The notes under the pieces were generated by a model. It had not been told where the DNA came from. It was given only the letters and a program-made list of their open reading frames with translations, and did not search any database. Below, piece after piece: positions 5,744 to 11,471 of a DNA stretch of 12,725 nt. Position 1 is the first letter of the stretch. Each line of letters opens with the position of its first letter. Made by a program: the position numbers and the translations under genes. The stretch covers positions 1 through 12,725 of the forward strand of contig CAZTLW010000065.1 of NCBI GenBank assembly GCA_964614585.1, read 5' to 3'. The DNA is from JAHEFX01 sp964614585 (GTDB lineage: Bacteria; Actinomycetota; Acidimicrobiia; Spongiisociales; JAENVV01).

Positions 5744-5859
5744 CACACAGAAATTCGCCGCTTGTCTTTTGGGAGACTGCCAAGCATCGAATTTGGATTT
5801 AAGGTTTTAGGACTTTCAACGCCCGGCAGCAGTCTCCCACAACTTGCCGGGCTTTTTTT
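5744..5859 (+). ncRNA. Candidate structured RNA with complementary hairpin loops
   Basis: Hairpin 1 pairs AAATTCG (5751-5757) with CGAATTT (5788-5794) and GCTTG (5760-5764) with CAAGC (5781-5785), with a 2x2 internal loop and a 16-nt apical loop (5765-5780). Hairpin 2 pairs GCCCGGCA (5821-5828) with TGCCGGGC (5845-5852), also with a 16-nt loop (5829-5844), and runs into seven T residues. Loop 1 holds GGGAGACTGC (5771-5780) and loop 2 its perfect reverse complement GCAGTCTCCC (5829-5838). A promoter sits just upstream, so a transcript of about 115 nt is expected. It may be a free RNA or a leader that controls the gene at 5879. The 5' end is inferred. No matching known family comes to mind. Confidence 0.6.
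5821..5859 (+). terminator. Intrinsic terminator, hairpin 2 of the structured RNA
   Basis: A perfect 8-bp GC-rich stem (5821-5828 with 5845-5852), a 16-nt loop and seven T residues (5853-5859). It lies 19 nt before the next start codon, so it either ends a small RNA or attenuates the gene at 5879. Confidence 0.85.
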
Positions 5860-5878
5860 ATGCCACAAACCATTAGTC

Positions 5879-6166
5879 ATGAGTATAACGGACAAAATCG
5901 ACATAGCTGCCTGGATGAATGAGCCGACTCCGGCATGGGTACAGGAGCAAGTCAATCGCGAGGCCGAGGAATTGGCCGACCAGCGCGAACACTGCTACGA
6001 GGTCTACAACAAGGGCGCCGCAGCCAAGATGCGCGAGATGTTGCGCGAGTGGGGCGTCAAGTACACCGAGCAGTACCACGCCCGCGCTTATTTCTTCCAC
6101 TTCTCGGCGCCGAAGGCGTGGGACGTATGGGCCGAGATTGAGCGCCGCGAAATTCCGGCTAACTAA
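5879..6166 (+). CDS. Hypothetical charged protein (95 aa)
   Basis: The start at 5879 (MSITDKIDIAAWM) follows the terminator of the structured RNA by 19 nt. The longer frame from 5705 would translate through that structure and is rejected. The product is rich in Glu, Arg, Ala and Trp, with a helical middle (about 19-58) and the end KAWDVWAEIERREIPAN. It has one cysteine and no signal peptide or membrane span. I do not recognise the family. Transcription must either read through the terminator at 5821-5859 or start downstream, which makes it a candidate for attenuation control. The tRNA gene starts 10 nt after the stop. Confidence 0.65.
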   Translation: MSITDKIDIAAWMNEPTPAWVQEQVNREAEELADQREHCYEVYNKGAAAKMREMLREWGVKYTEQYHARAYFFHFSAPKAWDVWAEIERREIPAN

Positions 6167-6176
6167 CTAATACTCA

Positions 6177-6248
6177 GCCGCCATCGTATAGGGGCAGTAC
6201 ACCGGCCTTTCACGCCGGAGACGGTGGGTTCGATTCCCCCTGGCGGTA
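6177..6248 (+). tRNA. tRNA-Glu, anticodon UUC
   Basis: The cloverleaf can be traced by hand. The acceptor is 6177-6183 with 6241-6247 (first pair G-U). The D arm is 6186-6188 with 6198-6200. The anticodon stem is 6202-6206 with 6214-6218 around CTTTCAC, anticodon TTC at 6209-6211. The T arm is 6224-6228 with 6236-6240, with loop TTCGATT and one T-C mismatch. The discriminator is A at 6248 and no CCA is encoded. Phage tRNAs usually supplement host codon supply or replace tRNAs cut by host defences. Confidence 0.92.
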
Positions 6249-6268
6249 CGATTTTCTCATGTGTTTTA

Positions 6269-6291
6269 GGCGCTCCCCCCGCGCCGTTTTT
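6269..6291 (+). terminator. Intrinsic terminator after tRNA-Glu
   Basis: GGCGC (6269-6273) pairs with GCGCC (6281-6285) around a C-rich loop, followed by G and five T residues (6287-6291). It would end the transcript carrying the tRNA. Confidence 0.75.
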
Positions 6292-6293
6292 AA

Positions 6294-6374
6294 TCTGCGA
6301 CGCAGACCAAAATCTAACAACCCCCTGGGCATCCGGTGACGCGGTTGAACGCACGTTGCCGCAGCCGGACGCCC
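6294..6374 (+). other. Palindrome and large hairpin between the tRNA and the 41-aa ORF
   Basis: TCTGCG (6294-6299) and CGCAGA (6301-6306) form a near-perfect palindrome around one A, suitable as a dimer binding site. Further on, GGGC and TCCGG (6327-6336) pair with CCGGA and GCCC (6365-6374) across one A-C mismatch, with an inner GCGG/CCGC pairing (6341-6344 with 6359-6362). There is no T-run after it, so it is not a simple terminator. I see no coding frame in this block. Confidence 0.4.
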
Positions 6375-6390
6375 TAATTAATATCTGCCT

Positions 6391-6516
6391 ATGTACTATG
6401 TTCTTCCTGATTGGACCATCGAAGCCACGAACGGACTTGCTCCGGTGCGATACCGGCGGCGGTTCAGGACGTGGGAGGAAGCGAGAGCGTGGGTGGAAGC
6501 GAATCAGCCTAAATGA
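6391..6516 (+). CDS. Hypothetical small protein (41 aa)
   Basis: The ORF encodes MYYVLPDWTIEATNGLAPV, then a basic stretch RYRRRFR and an amphipathic end TWEEARAWVEANQPK. A two-strand-plus-helix pattern and balanced composition suggest a folded mini-protein. The stop is followed at once by an A-run and a hairpin (6522-6539), the same layout as at the gene ending at 176, which supports a true gene end. It lies out of frame with the long 6224-6829 frame, which would translate through the tRNA terminator. Function is unknown. Confidence 0.5.
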   Translation: MYYVLPDWTIEATNGLAPVRYRRRFRTWEEARAWVEANQPK

Positions 6517-6521
6517 AAAAA

Positions 6522-6539
6522 CCCGCGTTAGGGCGCGGG
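6522..6539 (+). terminator. Short GC hairpin after the 41-aa ORF
   Basis: CCCGCG (6522-6527) pairs with CGCGGG (6534-6539) around TTAGGG. An A-run precedes it and only CTTC follows, so it is a weak rightward terminator or a 3'-end stabiliser. Confidence 0.5.
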
Positions 6540-6568
6540 CTTCAATAACAAAATCTAAAGCAAAAATC

Positions 6569-6829
6569 ATGAGCAAAGATAAGGAAAAAACCTTAACCCC
6601 GCTTGAAGTAGCGGAAAAATACGTCGATTGGGCGGCGAAGAAGCAGATGACTGCCGCGAACGTATGGCGCACCCTTGCGCACTGGCCCGCCTTGAAGCTG
6701 ACCGCGAACGAAAGGAAGTATATCCGGGTACTTGCCGAGCGCAAGTGTCCGAAGGATGGATGGACGCAGCCGGTTCACGTTGGCGAAGTCGCGCAGTGGT
6801 TGAAAGATTCTATGAAACACAAAAAATAA
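6569..6829 (+). CDS. Hypothetical protein upstream of the initiator (86 aa)
   Basis: The start at 6569 (MSKDKEKTLTPLEVAEKYV) follows an AT-rich leader. The longer frame from 6224 crosses the terminator, the hairpin and the 41-aa ORF and is rejected. The product is basic and mostly helical (Trp 34 in NVWRTLAHWPALKL) and ends QWLKDSMKHKK. It could be a small DNA-binding protein, but no helix-turn-helix is certain. It ends 4 nt before the initiator gene, so the two are probably co-translated and this protein belongs to the replication cassette. Confidence 0.65.
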   Translation: MSKDKEKTLTPLEVAEKYVDWAAKKQMTAANVWRTLAHWPALKLTANERKYIRVLAERKCPKDGWTQPVHVGEVAQWLKDSMKHKK

Positions 6830-6833
6830 TACT

Positions 6834-7745
6834 ATGAGCGTCATCAAAGTAAAGCGCAGACAGCAGCCCTACGCGCAAATCGACCGGGGCATCCTCCAGG
6901 ACAAGAACCTCTCTTTTAAGGCGCGCGGAATTGCCGCGTACCTGTTCAGCAAGTGCGGCGATTGGGAAGTCCGGTTGCAGGACTTGGTGAACAACAGCAC
7001 CGATGGAATCAAGGCGATCCGGTCAGGCATGAAGGAATTGGAAAAGCAAGGCTACGCCAAGCTCATCCCGGTGTTCGGCGAAAACAAGCAACTTCTCGGC
7101 AAGACTTGGGAAGTACATGAGGACAAGATCACCGACATACCCATTTTGGCGACGTCGCCGAAAAGCGAACGTCGCAAAACCGGTACAACTACTAAAGAAC
7201 TATCTAAAGATAGTTCTAAAAGAAGTGCAAGTGTTTCCTTCGATGACTTTTGGATCGCCTACGATTTCAAGAAGGGGCGCGCCGTCTGCGAAAAGAAGTG
7301 GGCGAAGTTGTCGGACAAGGACAAGGAAGCGATCATGAACACGCTGGCCGCATACGTGGCCGAGACTTGCGTGACGGAATCGCCTAAGAATTGGAAGCCC
7401 CGCCGAAAGCATCCGGCGACCTACCTCAATCAGCGCGTGTGGGAGGACTACATCGCCCGTGCCGATGAAAAGAAGGACACGACCGAACTCACCGACGACC
7501 AAAAGGCCGCATACGAAAAATACCTGTCCTGGGTGAAGGAGACGCACCCGGCAGCAATCCAAGCCGTGAAATACCTGTCGGCCAAGCAATTCAAGCAATA
7601 CCGGGAATATGAAGCGCACATGAGCGAACAGATGAAGTACCGGCTGCTGCTCGCTGCTCATCGCCGGTGGGAGACGATGCCGGAGCAGGAGGTATATGAA
7701 TTGTTCGACGCCAAGATGGTCGAACACAAAAACGAAATCGCATGA
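6834..7745 (+). CDS. Winged-helix replication initiator (phage O / replisome-organiser type)
   Basis: The 303-residue protein begins with a winged-helix domain at about 12-95. The pattern IDRGILQDKNLSFKARGIAAYL, then GDWEVRLQDLVNNSTDGIKAIRSGMKELEKQGY, matches helix-turn-helix domains of phage replication initiators. A polar Lys/Ser/Thr linker (about 105-134) follows. The second domain (about 136-208) has the FxxFWxAYxxKxGR...KWxKL pattern and the ending HPATYLNQRVWED seen in initiator C-termini. A further helical segment completes it. Such proteins bind the origin and load the helicase. The linker DNA carries a 10-bp palindrome in an AT-rich tract, as in phages whose origin lies inside the initiator gene. 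Its stop overlaps the start of the primase-helicase gene by 4 nt (ATGA). Confidence 0.85.
   Translation: MSVIKVKRRQQPYAQIDRGILQDKNLSFKARGIAAYLFSKCGDWEVRLQDLVNNSTDGIKAIRSGMKELEKQGYAKLIPVFGENKQLLGKTWEVHEDKITDIPILATSPKSERRKTGTTTKELSKDSSKRSASVSFDDFWIAYDFKKGRAVCEKKWAKLSDKDKEAIMNTLAAYVAETCVTESPKNWKPRRKHPATYLNQRVWEDYIARADEKKDTTELTDDQKAAYEKYLSWVKETHPAAIQAVKYLSAKQFKQYREYEAHMSEQMKYRLLLAAHRRWETMPEQEVYELFDAKMVEHKNEIA
7148..7225. other. Candidate replication origin inside the initiator gene
   Basis: A perfect 12-bp palindrome GGCGACGTCGCC (7148-7159) is followed by a second ACGTCGC (7169-7175) 17 bp after the first (7152-7158). Next comes an AT-rich tract holding AGAACTATCT (7196-7205) and AGATAGTTCT (7208-7217), a perfect 10-bp inverted repeat with a 2-nt centre. 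The block falls in the inter-domain linker of the initiator. Repeats beside an AT-rich stretch are usual origin parts; that it acts as one is inference. Confidence 0.4.
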
Positions 7746-9364
7746 ACTACGCTCCCGGACTTCAACAACTTGACATCGACCTGAGCAACTTGAAGCGCAG
7801 CCGGACGACCTGCCCGCAGTGCAGCGACAGCCGCCGTAAAAGCCACGACCGCTGCCTATGGGTGAGCCTGGAAACCGGCGCGTATAAGTGCCACCACTGC
7901 GGGTGGGAAGGACGCGCAGACAGCTCCGAGTGGATGAACCGCGAAAACGATGAACCCATGCAACAGGTGAAAACATACGACAAGCCGGAGGACAAATACA
8001 GGGATGCGAACGGCGTAGGCGGCGACTACCTGCAAAGCCGGGGAATCACGATGCCGGTCATCAAGCGCAACCGGATCGGGGAAACGTCCGGCGAAGTCGT
8101 GTTCCGTTACTACCAGGGCAACGAACTGATCCGGGCCAAGATACGCAGCGTCCGGCAGAAGAAGTTCTGGCAAGTTGCGAACTGCGCGCCGGTCCTGTAT
8201 AAGCTGGATGACATTAACGGCGAAGATGCCTGTATCATCACCGAAGGCGAACTGGATGCGCTTTCGTGGGAGGTCGCCGGGTATCAGGGTGCGGTCAGTC
8301 TCCCGGACGGGGCTGTTCAGCCGGGGCAGAATCCCGGCGCTAAGTTCGAGGCACTTGTCCACGCCAAGCCGCTACTCGATTCGATGCGCGCCATCTTCAT
8401 TTCGATGGATGCGGACGATCCGGGACAGTACACCGCCGTCAAGTTGGCGGAGTTCTTAGGCGTGAACCGCTGCTGGAAAGTAGTTTTCCCGGATGACTGC
8501 AAGGATGCGAACGACGTATTGACCAAGCACGGCGTGGATATGCTGCGCACGTGCTTGAAACGCGCTAAGAAGTTCGAATTGGATGAAGTGGTGGAGGCTG
8601 ACCCGCTGCTGCGTAAGGCGCTCGCTACCCGGTTTGACTATGATACGCAGGTCGAAAAGATTCCCGCCGTCCTGACAGTGGAGAACAAGCGCAAGGAGTA
8701 CGAAGTCGGCGCACTTGGTCAGATCGGTATTTTTTCCGGTCATGAAAAGTCCGGCAAGTCGTTCCTATTGGAGTGCATCGCCGCAAGCGCCATCGGCGGC
8801 GGTCATCGGAAAGTAGGTTTTTCCATGTCGTTAGGCGACAAGAAGTTGGTCTGGTTCGACACCGAACAAAGCGCCTATTTCTACCACCTCAATCAGCGCC
8901 GTCTGCACAACCTCGCCGGAGTGCATGGCAACACCCCTTTCTATGAGGCGTACCACCTGCGCAAGTTCACCGCGCCGGAACGCATCGAGATCATCGAAAA
9001 GATATTGTACGCATCGAAGGACATCGGCGCGGTCGTCATCGACGGGTTCGTTGATCTGATGCTCGATTATAACAACCTTGAAGAAACGCAACTGCTCGTC
9101 TCCCGGCTGATGCGCTGGACGGATGAACTCAATATCCTGCTGATGGGGGTGTTGCACTTGAATAAGGGAGACGGACGGCTGCGCGGCCACATCGGAAGCG
9201 AGTTGAAGAACAAGTGTGATTTTCAGATCACCGTGACGCGGGATGAGGAGGTGTACACGGTTAAGAATATGACGAACCGATACCTAACCTTCCCGTCGTT
9301 CACGTTCTCCCGTAGCGAGGACGGTATGCCGGAAGTTGACGAATACGAAAACGCGCCATTTTGA
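7742..9364 (+). CDS. Primase-helicase (zinc ribbon, TOPRIM, RecA-like ATPase)
   Basis: The 540-residue fusion likely primes and unwinds DNA at the phage fork, like T7 gp4-type proteins. The N-terminal zinc ribbon has C24-x2-C27 and C50-x2-C53 (TCPQC...YKCHHCG). The TOPRIM core has the catalytic Glu in ITEGELDAL (E168) and the acidic triad SMDADD (D223, D225, D226). The RecA-like ATPase domain (from about 320) has Walker A GHEKSGKS (333-340), Walker B VVIDG (D434) and a sensor-like LLMGVLHLNKGDG (466-478). This helicase half is nearer AAA_25/RepA-type ATPases than DnaB (judged by eye). The start overlaps the initiator stop by 4 nt, and the stop overlaps the next start (TGATG, sharing one base). 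Confidence 0.92.
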   Translation: MNYAPGLQQLDIDLSNLKRSRTTCPQCSDSRRKSHDRCLWVSLETGAYKCHHCGWEGRADSSEWMNRENDEPMQQVKTYDKPEDKYRDANGVGGDYLQSRGITMPVIKRNRIGETSGEVVFRYYQGNELIRAKIRSVRQKKFWQVANCAPVLYKLDDINGEDACIITEGELDALSWEVAGYQGAVSLPDGAVQPGQNPGAKFEALVHAKPLLDSMRAIFISMDADDPGQYTAVKLAEFLGVNRCWKVVFPDDCKDANDVLTKHGVDMLRTCLKRAKKFELDEVVEADPLLRKALATRFDYDTQVEKIPAVLTVENKRKEYEVGALGQIGIFSGHEKSGKSFLLECIAASAIGGGHRKVGFSMSLGDKKLVWFDTEQSAYFYHLNQRRLHNLAGVHGNTPFYEAYHLRKFTAPERIEIIEKILYASKDIGAVVIDGFVDLMLDYNNLEETQLLVSRLMRWTDELNILLMGVLHLNKGDGRLRGHIGSELKNKCDFQITVTRDEEVYTVKNMTNRYLTFPSFTFSRSEDGMPEVDEYENAPF

Positions 9365-9519
9365 TGAGCCGCGAACTTCAAATAGAACACCTTCGCCGCC
9401 TAATCCGCATCCAGGCCCGCGCCGTTGAGCGCGCCCGGCACAGCGCCCGGAAGCGGGAGGAGGAAATTTTGAACGACCTGCGCCGGGAGTTGGAGCAGGT
9501 GGAAAAAACAGAAGAATGA
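9364..9519 (+). CDS. Small coiled-coil protein (51 aa)
   Basis: The ATG shares its A with the stop of the primase-helicase gene, and its own stop overlaps the next start (ATGA), so it is held on both sides by translational coupling. The product is almost entirely one charged helix, rich in Arg and Glu (for example RRLIRIQARAVERARHS then KREEEILNDLRRELEQVEK). It is probably a dimeric coiled coil. Position suggests an accessory role in replication. The family is not recognised. Confidence 0.65.
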   Translation: MSRELQIEHLRRLIRIQARAVERARHSARKREEEILNDLRRELEQVEKTEE

Positions 9520-9740
9520 GTAACAATATCAGAACCGTATTAGGCCCCGAAGCACCCCTGCACGAGTGCGAGGCCACGAAACAAAACGACATATTAACCT
9601 TCACCTGCCCCGTGTGCGGGTACGTCCGGCACTGGGACCACACGACCGGCGAGATGCAAGTGACGAACCCCGGCGACGTCACCGCGCTGCACCGGGGACT
9701 TTATAACGGCATCGGCATCAGGTCGGAAAAACTGAACTGA
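9516..9740 (+). CDS. Zinc-ribbon protein (74 aa)
   Basis: The ATG at 9516 overlaps the preceding stop. The product has C18 in HECEATKQND, the pair C31-x2-C34 in TFTCPVCGYVRHW, then H39 and H42, a plausible zinc site with mixed ligands. The remainder is polar with a short basic C-terminus. The gene overlaps the next one by one base (TGATG). It sits in the replication cassette beside a second zinc-ribbon gene. Function unknown; nucleic-acid binding is the default guess. Confidence 0.75.
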   Translation: MSNNIRTVLGPEAPLHECEATKQNDILTFTCPVCGYVRHWDHTTGEMQVTNPGDVTALHRGLYNGIGIRSEKLN

Positions 9741-9934
9741 TGGCCCGGCGACCCGACGCCACGATCCACACCTGCCGCGCTTGCGACCTGACCCTCGTCC
9801 CACCCCGCGACGAACACGGGCAGTACGCAGTGATATGCCCGTATTGCATAAGTGGTCCGGTGGAGCCGGTGGGGGATGAATTGCCTTTTGGAACCGAAAA
9901 CGAAACGAAATGCCCTGGACCCCTCAACAACTGA
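9740..9934 (+). CDS. Zinc-ribbon protein (64 aa)
   Basis: The ATG uses the last base of the preceding stop. Four cysteines form a typical ribbon: C12-x2-C15 (TCRACDLTLV) and C33-x2-C36 (VICPYCISGP). An acidic end follows (VGDELPFGTENETKCPGPL). The segment GDELPFG resembles the DDxLPF peptide by which SSB tails bind partners, but it is internal rather than terminal, so I would not press this. The 3' end overlaps the VRR-NUC gene by 25 nt. The role is unknown. Confidence 0.7.
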   Translation: MARRPDATIHTCRACDLTLVPPRDEHGQYAVICPYCISGPVEPVGDELPFGTENETKCPGPLNN

Positions 9935-10317
9935 AAAAGCAGTTCGGCACCGGACGCGAGGACACCCTGCAAAAGTCCTGCGTGAAATGGTTCCGCCTCG
10001 CTTATCCCCGCCACCGCCGCCGCCTGATCGCCTCGCTGAACGGCGCACCGCTGCGGAACGGGGCGAAAACGTGGAAGCACTTGGAAGCGATGGGCGCGGT
10101 AGCCGGGGAAGCTGACCTGTTCCTTGCCGTCCCTTCGGGTGAGTACGGTGGCCTGTTCATCGAGATGAAAACGCACGCCAAGCACTCGAAGCAGCGCGAT
10201 ACGCAGAAGGAGTTCGAGGTCGATGTGATTGAACACTATGGGTATGTGATCTGCCGCGACCTGGACGAATTTATGGGCGCGGTGGAGCGATACCTTGAAA
10301 CAGGAGAATTTGAATAA
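9910..10317 (+). CDS. VRR-NUC domain nuclease
   Basis: VRR-NUC proteins are PD-(D/E)xK-type, metal-dependent nucleases; stand-alone phage forms act on branched DNA such as Holliday junctions, and the fused form is FAN1. The 135 residues include an N-terminal acidic residue in GREDTLQKSCVKWFR (E17), then GEADLFLAV (D69) and the catalytic core GLFIEMKT (E85, K87). A basic KHSKQRDTQKEFE with Q95 and Q99 and the final HYGYVICRDLDEF follow, as in the family. It may resolve or trim recombination intermediates in company with RecT, but the two genes lie almost 6 kb apart. The start at 9910 overlaps the preceding gene by 25 nt; the next gene begins 17 nt after the stop. Confidence 0.87.
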   Translation: MPWTPQQLKKQFGTGREDTLQKSCVKWFRLAYPRHRRRLIASLNGAPLRNGAKTWKHLEAMGAVAGEADLFLAVPSGEYGGLFIEMKTHAKHSKQRDTQKEFEVDVIEHYGYVICRDLDEFMGAVERYLETGEFE

Positions 10318-10334
10318 CACTAAAAATAGCACAC

Positions 10335-10691
10335 ATGATTAGAATTGCATCTCTATGGGTGAACGAAGATCGTACCGTAACGGACGGCATAATTCACATG
10401 AGGCCGGTACAAGGCCAATCTTGGGACACCGAATTGCAGATCGGCGATGTGACCGTCGCCCGGCTGTGGAAGGCCGACAAGAACGACAAGAACGGCAACC
10501 CGTACTACTCCGGATCGTGGGGTAAGGAGCGCGACGTTCGCTGCATCGTGTTCCGCAATAACTCCGACAATCCGAAGGCACCGGCCTACCGGGTGATGAT
10601 AGACAAGAAGGACGAAAACAGCGCAGCCACCACCCCCGCTGCGCAGGCCGCACCCGCCACCGATTCAGACGACGACCTGCCTTTTAACTGA
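10335..10691 (+). CDS. Single-stranded DNA-binding-like protein with SSB-type acidic tail
   Basis: The last residues DSDDDLPFN (110-118) match the acidic Leu-Pro-Phe tip by which bacterial SSB proteins recruit partners. A low-complexity Ala/Thr/Pro linker (about 95-109) precedes it, again as in SSB. The N-terminal domain (1-92) is not an obvious canonical SSB OB fold. Its ARLWKADKNDKNGNPYYSG and VFRNNSDNPKAPAYRVMID resemble small phage proteins of the DUF736-like type that end in a PxYRV segment. Neighbours are the primase-helicase, VRR-NUC and other replication genes, so a role coating single-stranded DNA or recruiting replication factors fits. Biochemistry is inferred. Confidence 0.7.
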   Translation: MIRIASLWVNEDRTVTDGIIHMRPVQGQSWDTELQIGDVTVARLWKADKNDKNGNPYYSGSWGKERDVRCIVFRNNSDNPKAPAYRVMIDKKDENSAATTPAAQAAPATDSDDDLPFN

Positions 10692-10750
10692 GCCGCCGGA
10701 ACGGTGAACATAAGAACCCGAACCGGGGGCGAACCGAAAAAAACAAAGCC

Positions 10751-10996
10751 ATGAAAGTCAAAAGAAGCAAATACGGCGATATTGAATCTGTCGAGTTCGG
10801 AAAAGTCCTGATTCATCGGCACGTTAATCACCCCGGAAAATGGGTGATTACCTGTCGGCCTGTTAATGTGTATGCCGAGAATCTGTGTGACAATGATGGG
10901 CAGACGCCGGAGGAATTGAAAGAAGAAGCAATATCTTTTTTTCAGGTCTCAATTATCCGACGAAAATATTACCGGGATTTCCTAGAAAATTCATGA
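10751..10996 (+). CDS. Hypothetical protein (81 aa)
   Basis: A 59-nt spacer precedes the ATG (MKVKRSKYGDIESVEFGKV). The N-terminal half is basic and beta-like (VLIHRHVNHPGKWVITCRPV) and the C-terminal half helical (ELKEEAISFFQVSIIRRKYYRDFLENS). Codon use is clearly AT-richer than in the flanking genes, which may mark recent acquisition. Its stop overlaps the next ATG (ATGA). No family is recognised. Confidence 0.65.
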   Translation: MKVKRSKYGDIESVEFGKVLIHRHVNHPGKWVITCRPVNVYAENLCDNDGQTPEELKEEAISFFQVSIIRRKYYRDFLENS

Positions 10997-11214
10997 CCAA
11001 CATCACCTACCAAGACCGAATCCGGGAGCAGTGGTTGACCGACACCGATTGGCCGCTGCCTCTTGATTTTTCGCAGTTGAGCCGCACGGACCGGGGCAAG
11101 CTCGCGCAGGACATGACCGCGTTCTGCTACCGATACGCCACTGTATCCTTCGAATGGCTCTGCGACGTAATAGGAATTAATTATTCAGCAATCAGAAATG
11201 ACCTTTATGACTGA
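10993..11214 (+). CDS. Hypothetical protein (73 aa)
   Basis: The ATG overlaps the upstream stop by 4 nt. The product is helical and aromatic (YQDRIREQWLTDTDWPLPLDF, RGKLAQDMTAFCYRYATVS). It ends with FEWLCDVIGINYSAIRNDLYD, which has the shape of a short helix-turn-helix (WLCDVIGINYSAIRNDL). It could therefore be a small DNA-binding regulator, a weak suggestion only. The 3' end overlaps the next gene by 8 nt. Confidence 0.65.
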   Translation: MTNITYQDRIREQWLTDTDWPLPLDFSQLSRTDRGKLAQDMTAFCYRYATVSFEWLCDVIGINYSAIRNDLYD

Positions 11215-11419
11215 CCTATTCTTTTCCGCTGCCGATCAGGAAGCGATCGAACAACTTACCCGGATCGCGCGATCCGGTGAGACGCCCCGCATCAACTACG
11301 AACCGCGCGGCACCGATGCCGCCCTCGCCGTCCTTCGCGCCGCGTGCGATGCTGCCGGGTGGGAGGAGTACAACTTTGTGTGGCGCAAGCCGTGCGTCGT
11401 GGCGGTGAGGACGAAGTAA
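11207..11419 (+). CDS. Hypothetical protein (70 aa)
   Basis: Two in-frame starts exist, at 11198 and 11207. I chose 11207 because it gives an 8-nt overlap with the upstream gene instead of 17. The product is acidic at first (LFFSAADQEAIEQLTRIARSG), then has a compact alpha/beta pattern with ALAVLRAACDAAGWEEYNFVW and a basic end RKPCVVAVRTK. No family is recognised. It is the last gene before the promoter of the next unit. Confidence 0.6.
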   Translation: MTDLFFSAADQEAIEQLTRIARSGETPRINYEPRGTDAALAVLRAACDAAGWEEYNFVWRKPCVVAVRTK

Positions 11420-11433
11420 GAAAAATAAGGTAG

Positions 11434-11467
11434 GTGTTGCAATAGTGATATATAAGTGATATATTAG
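11434..11467 (+). promoter_or_regulatory. Promoter of the excisionase-like and PAPS-reductase unit
   Basis: TTG (11437-11439), 20 nt, then TATATTAG (11460-11467), close to TAnnTTTG. The expected start near 11471-11474 coincides with the ATG at 11472, which predicts a leaderless mRNA. The spacer carries two direct AGTGATATAT copies 11 bp apart (11444 and 11455), and the region begins GTGTTGCAATAGTG, shared with the promoters at 673-706 and 5702-5738. Confidence 0.7.
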
Positions 11468-11471
11468 CGAC

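Noticed and set aside
5705..5878. N-terminal extension of the 95-aa protein
   Set aside because: It would translate through the promoter -7 box, both hairpins and the terminator T-run.
6356..6389. Promoter ahead of the 41-aa ORF (TTG, 20 nt, TAATATCT)
   Set aside because: The -7 box agrees with TAnnTTTG at too few positions.
6224..6829. 201-residue frame running from the tRNA to the end of the 86-aa gene
   Set aside because: It starts inside the T arm of tRNA-Glu and crosses a terminator and a large hairpin; only the part from 6569 has a natural protein composition.
7200..7976. 258-residue leftward frame opposite the initiator and primase-helicase genes
   Set aside because: It lies antisense to two confidently identified genes and has the Arg/Gly/Val-rich composition typical of a shadow frame.
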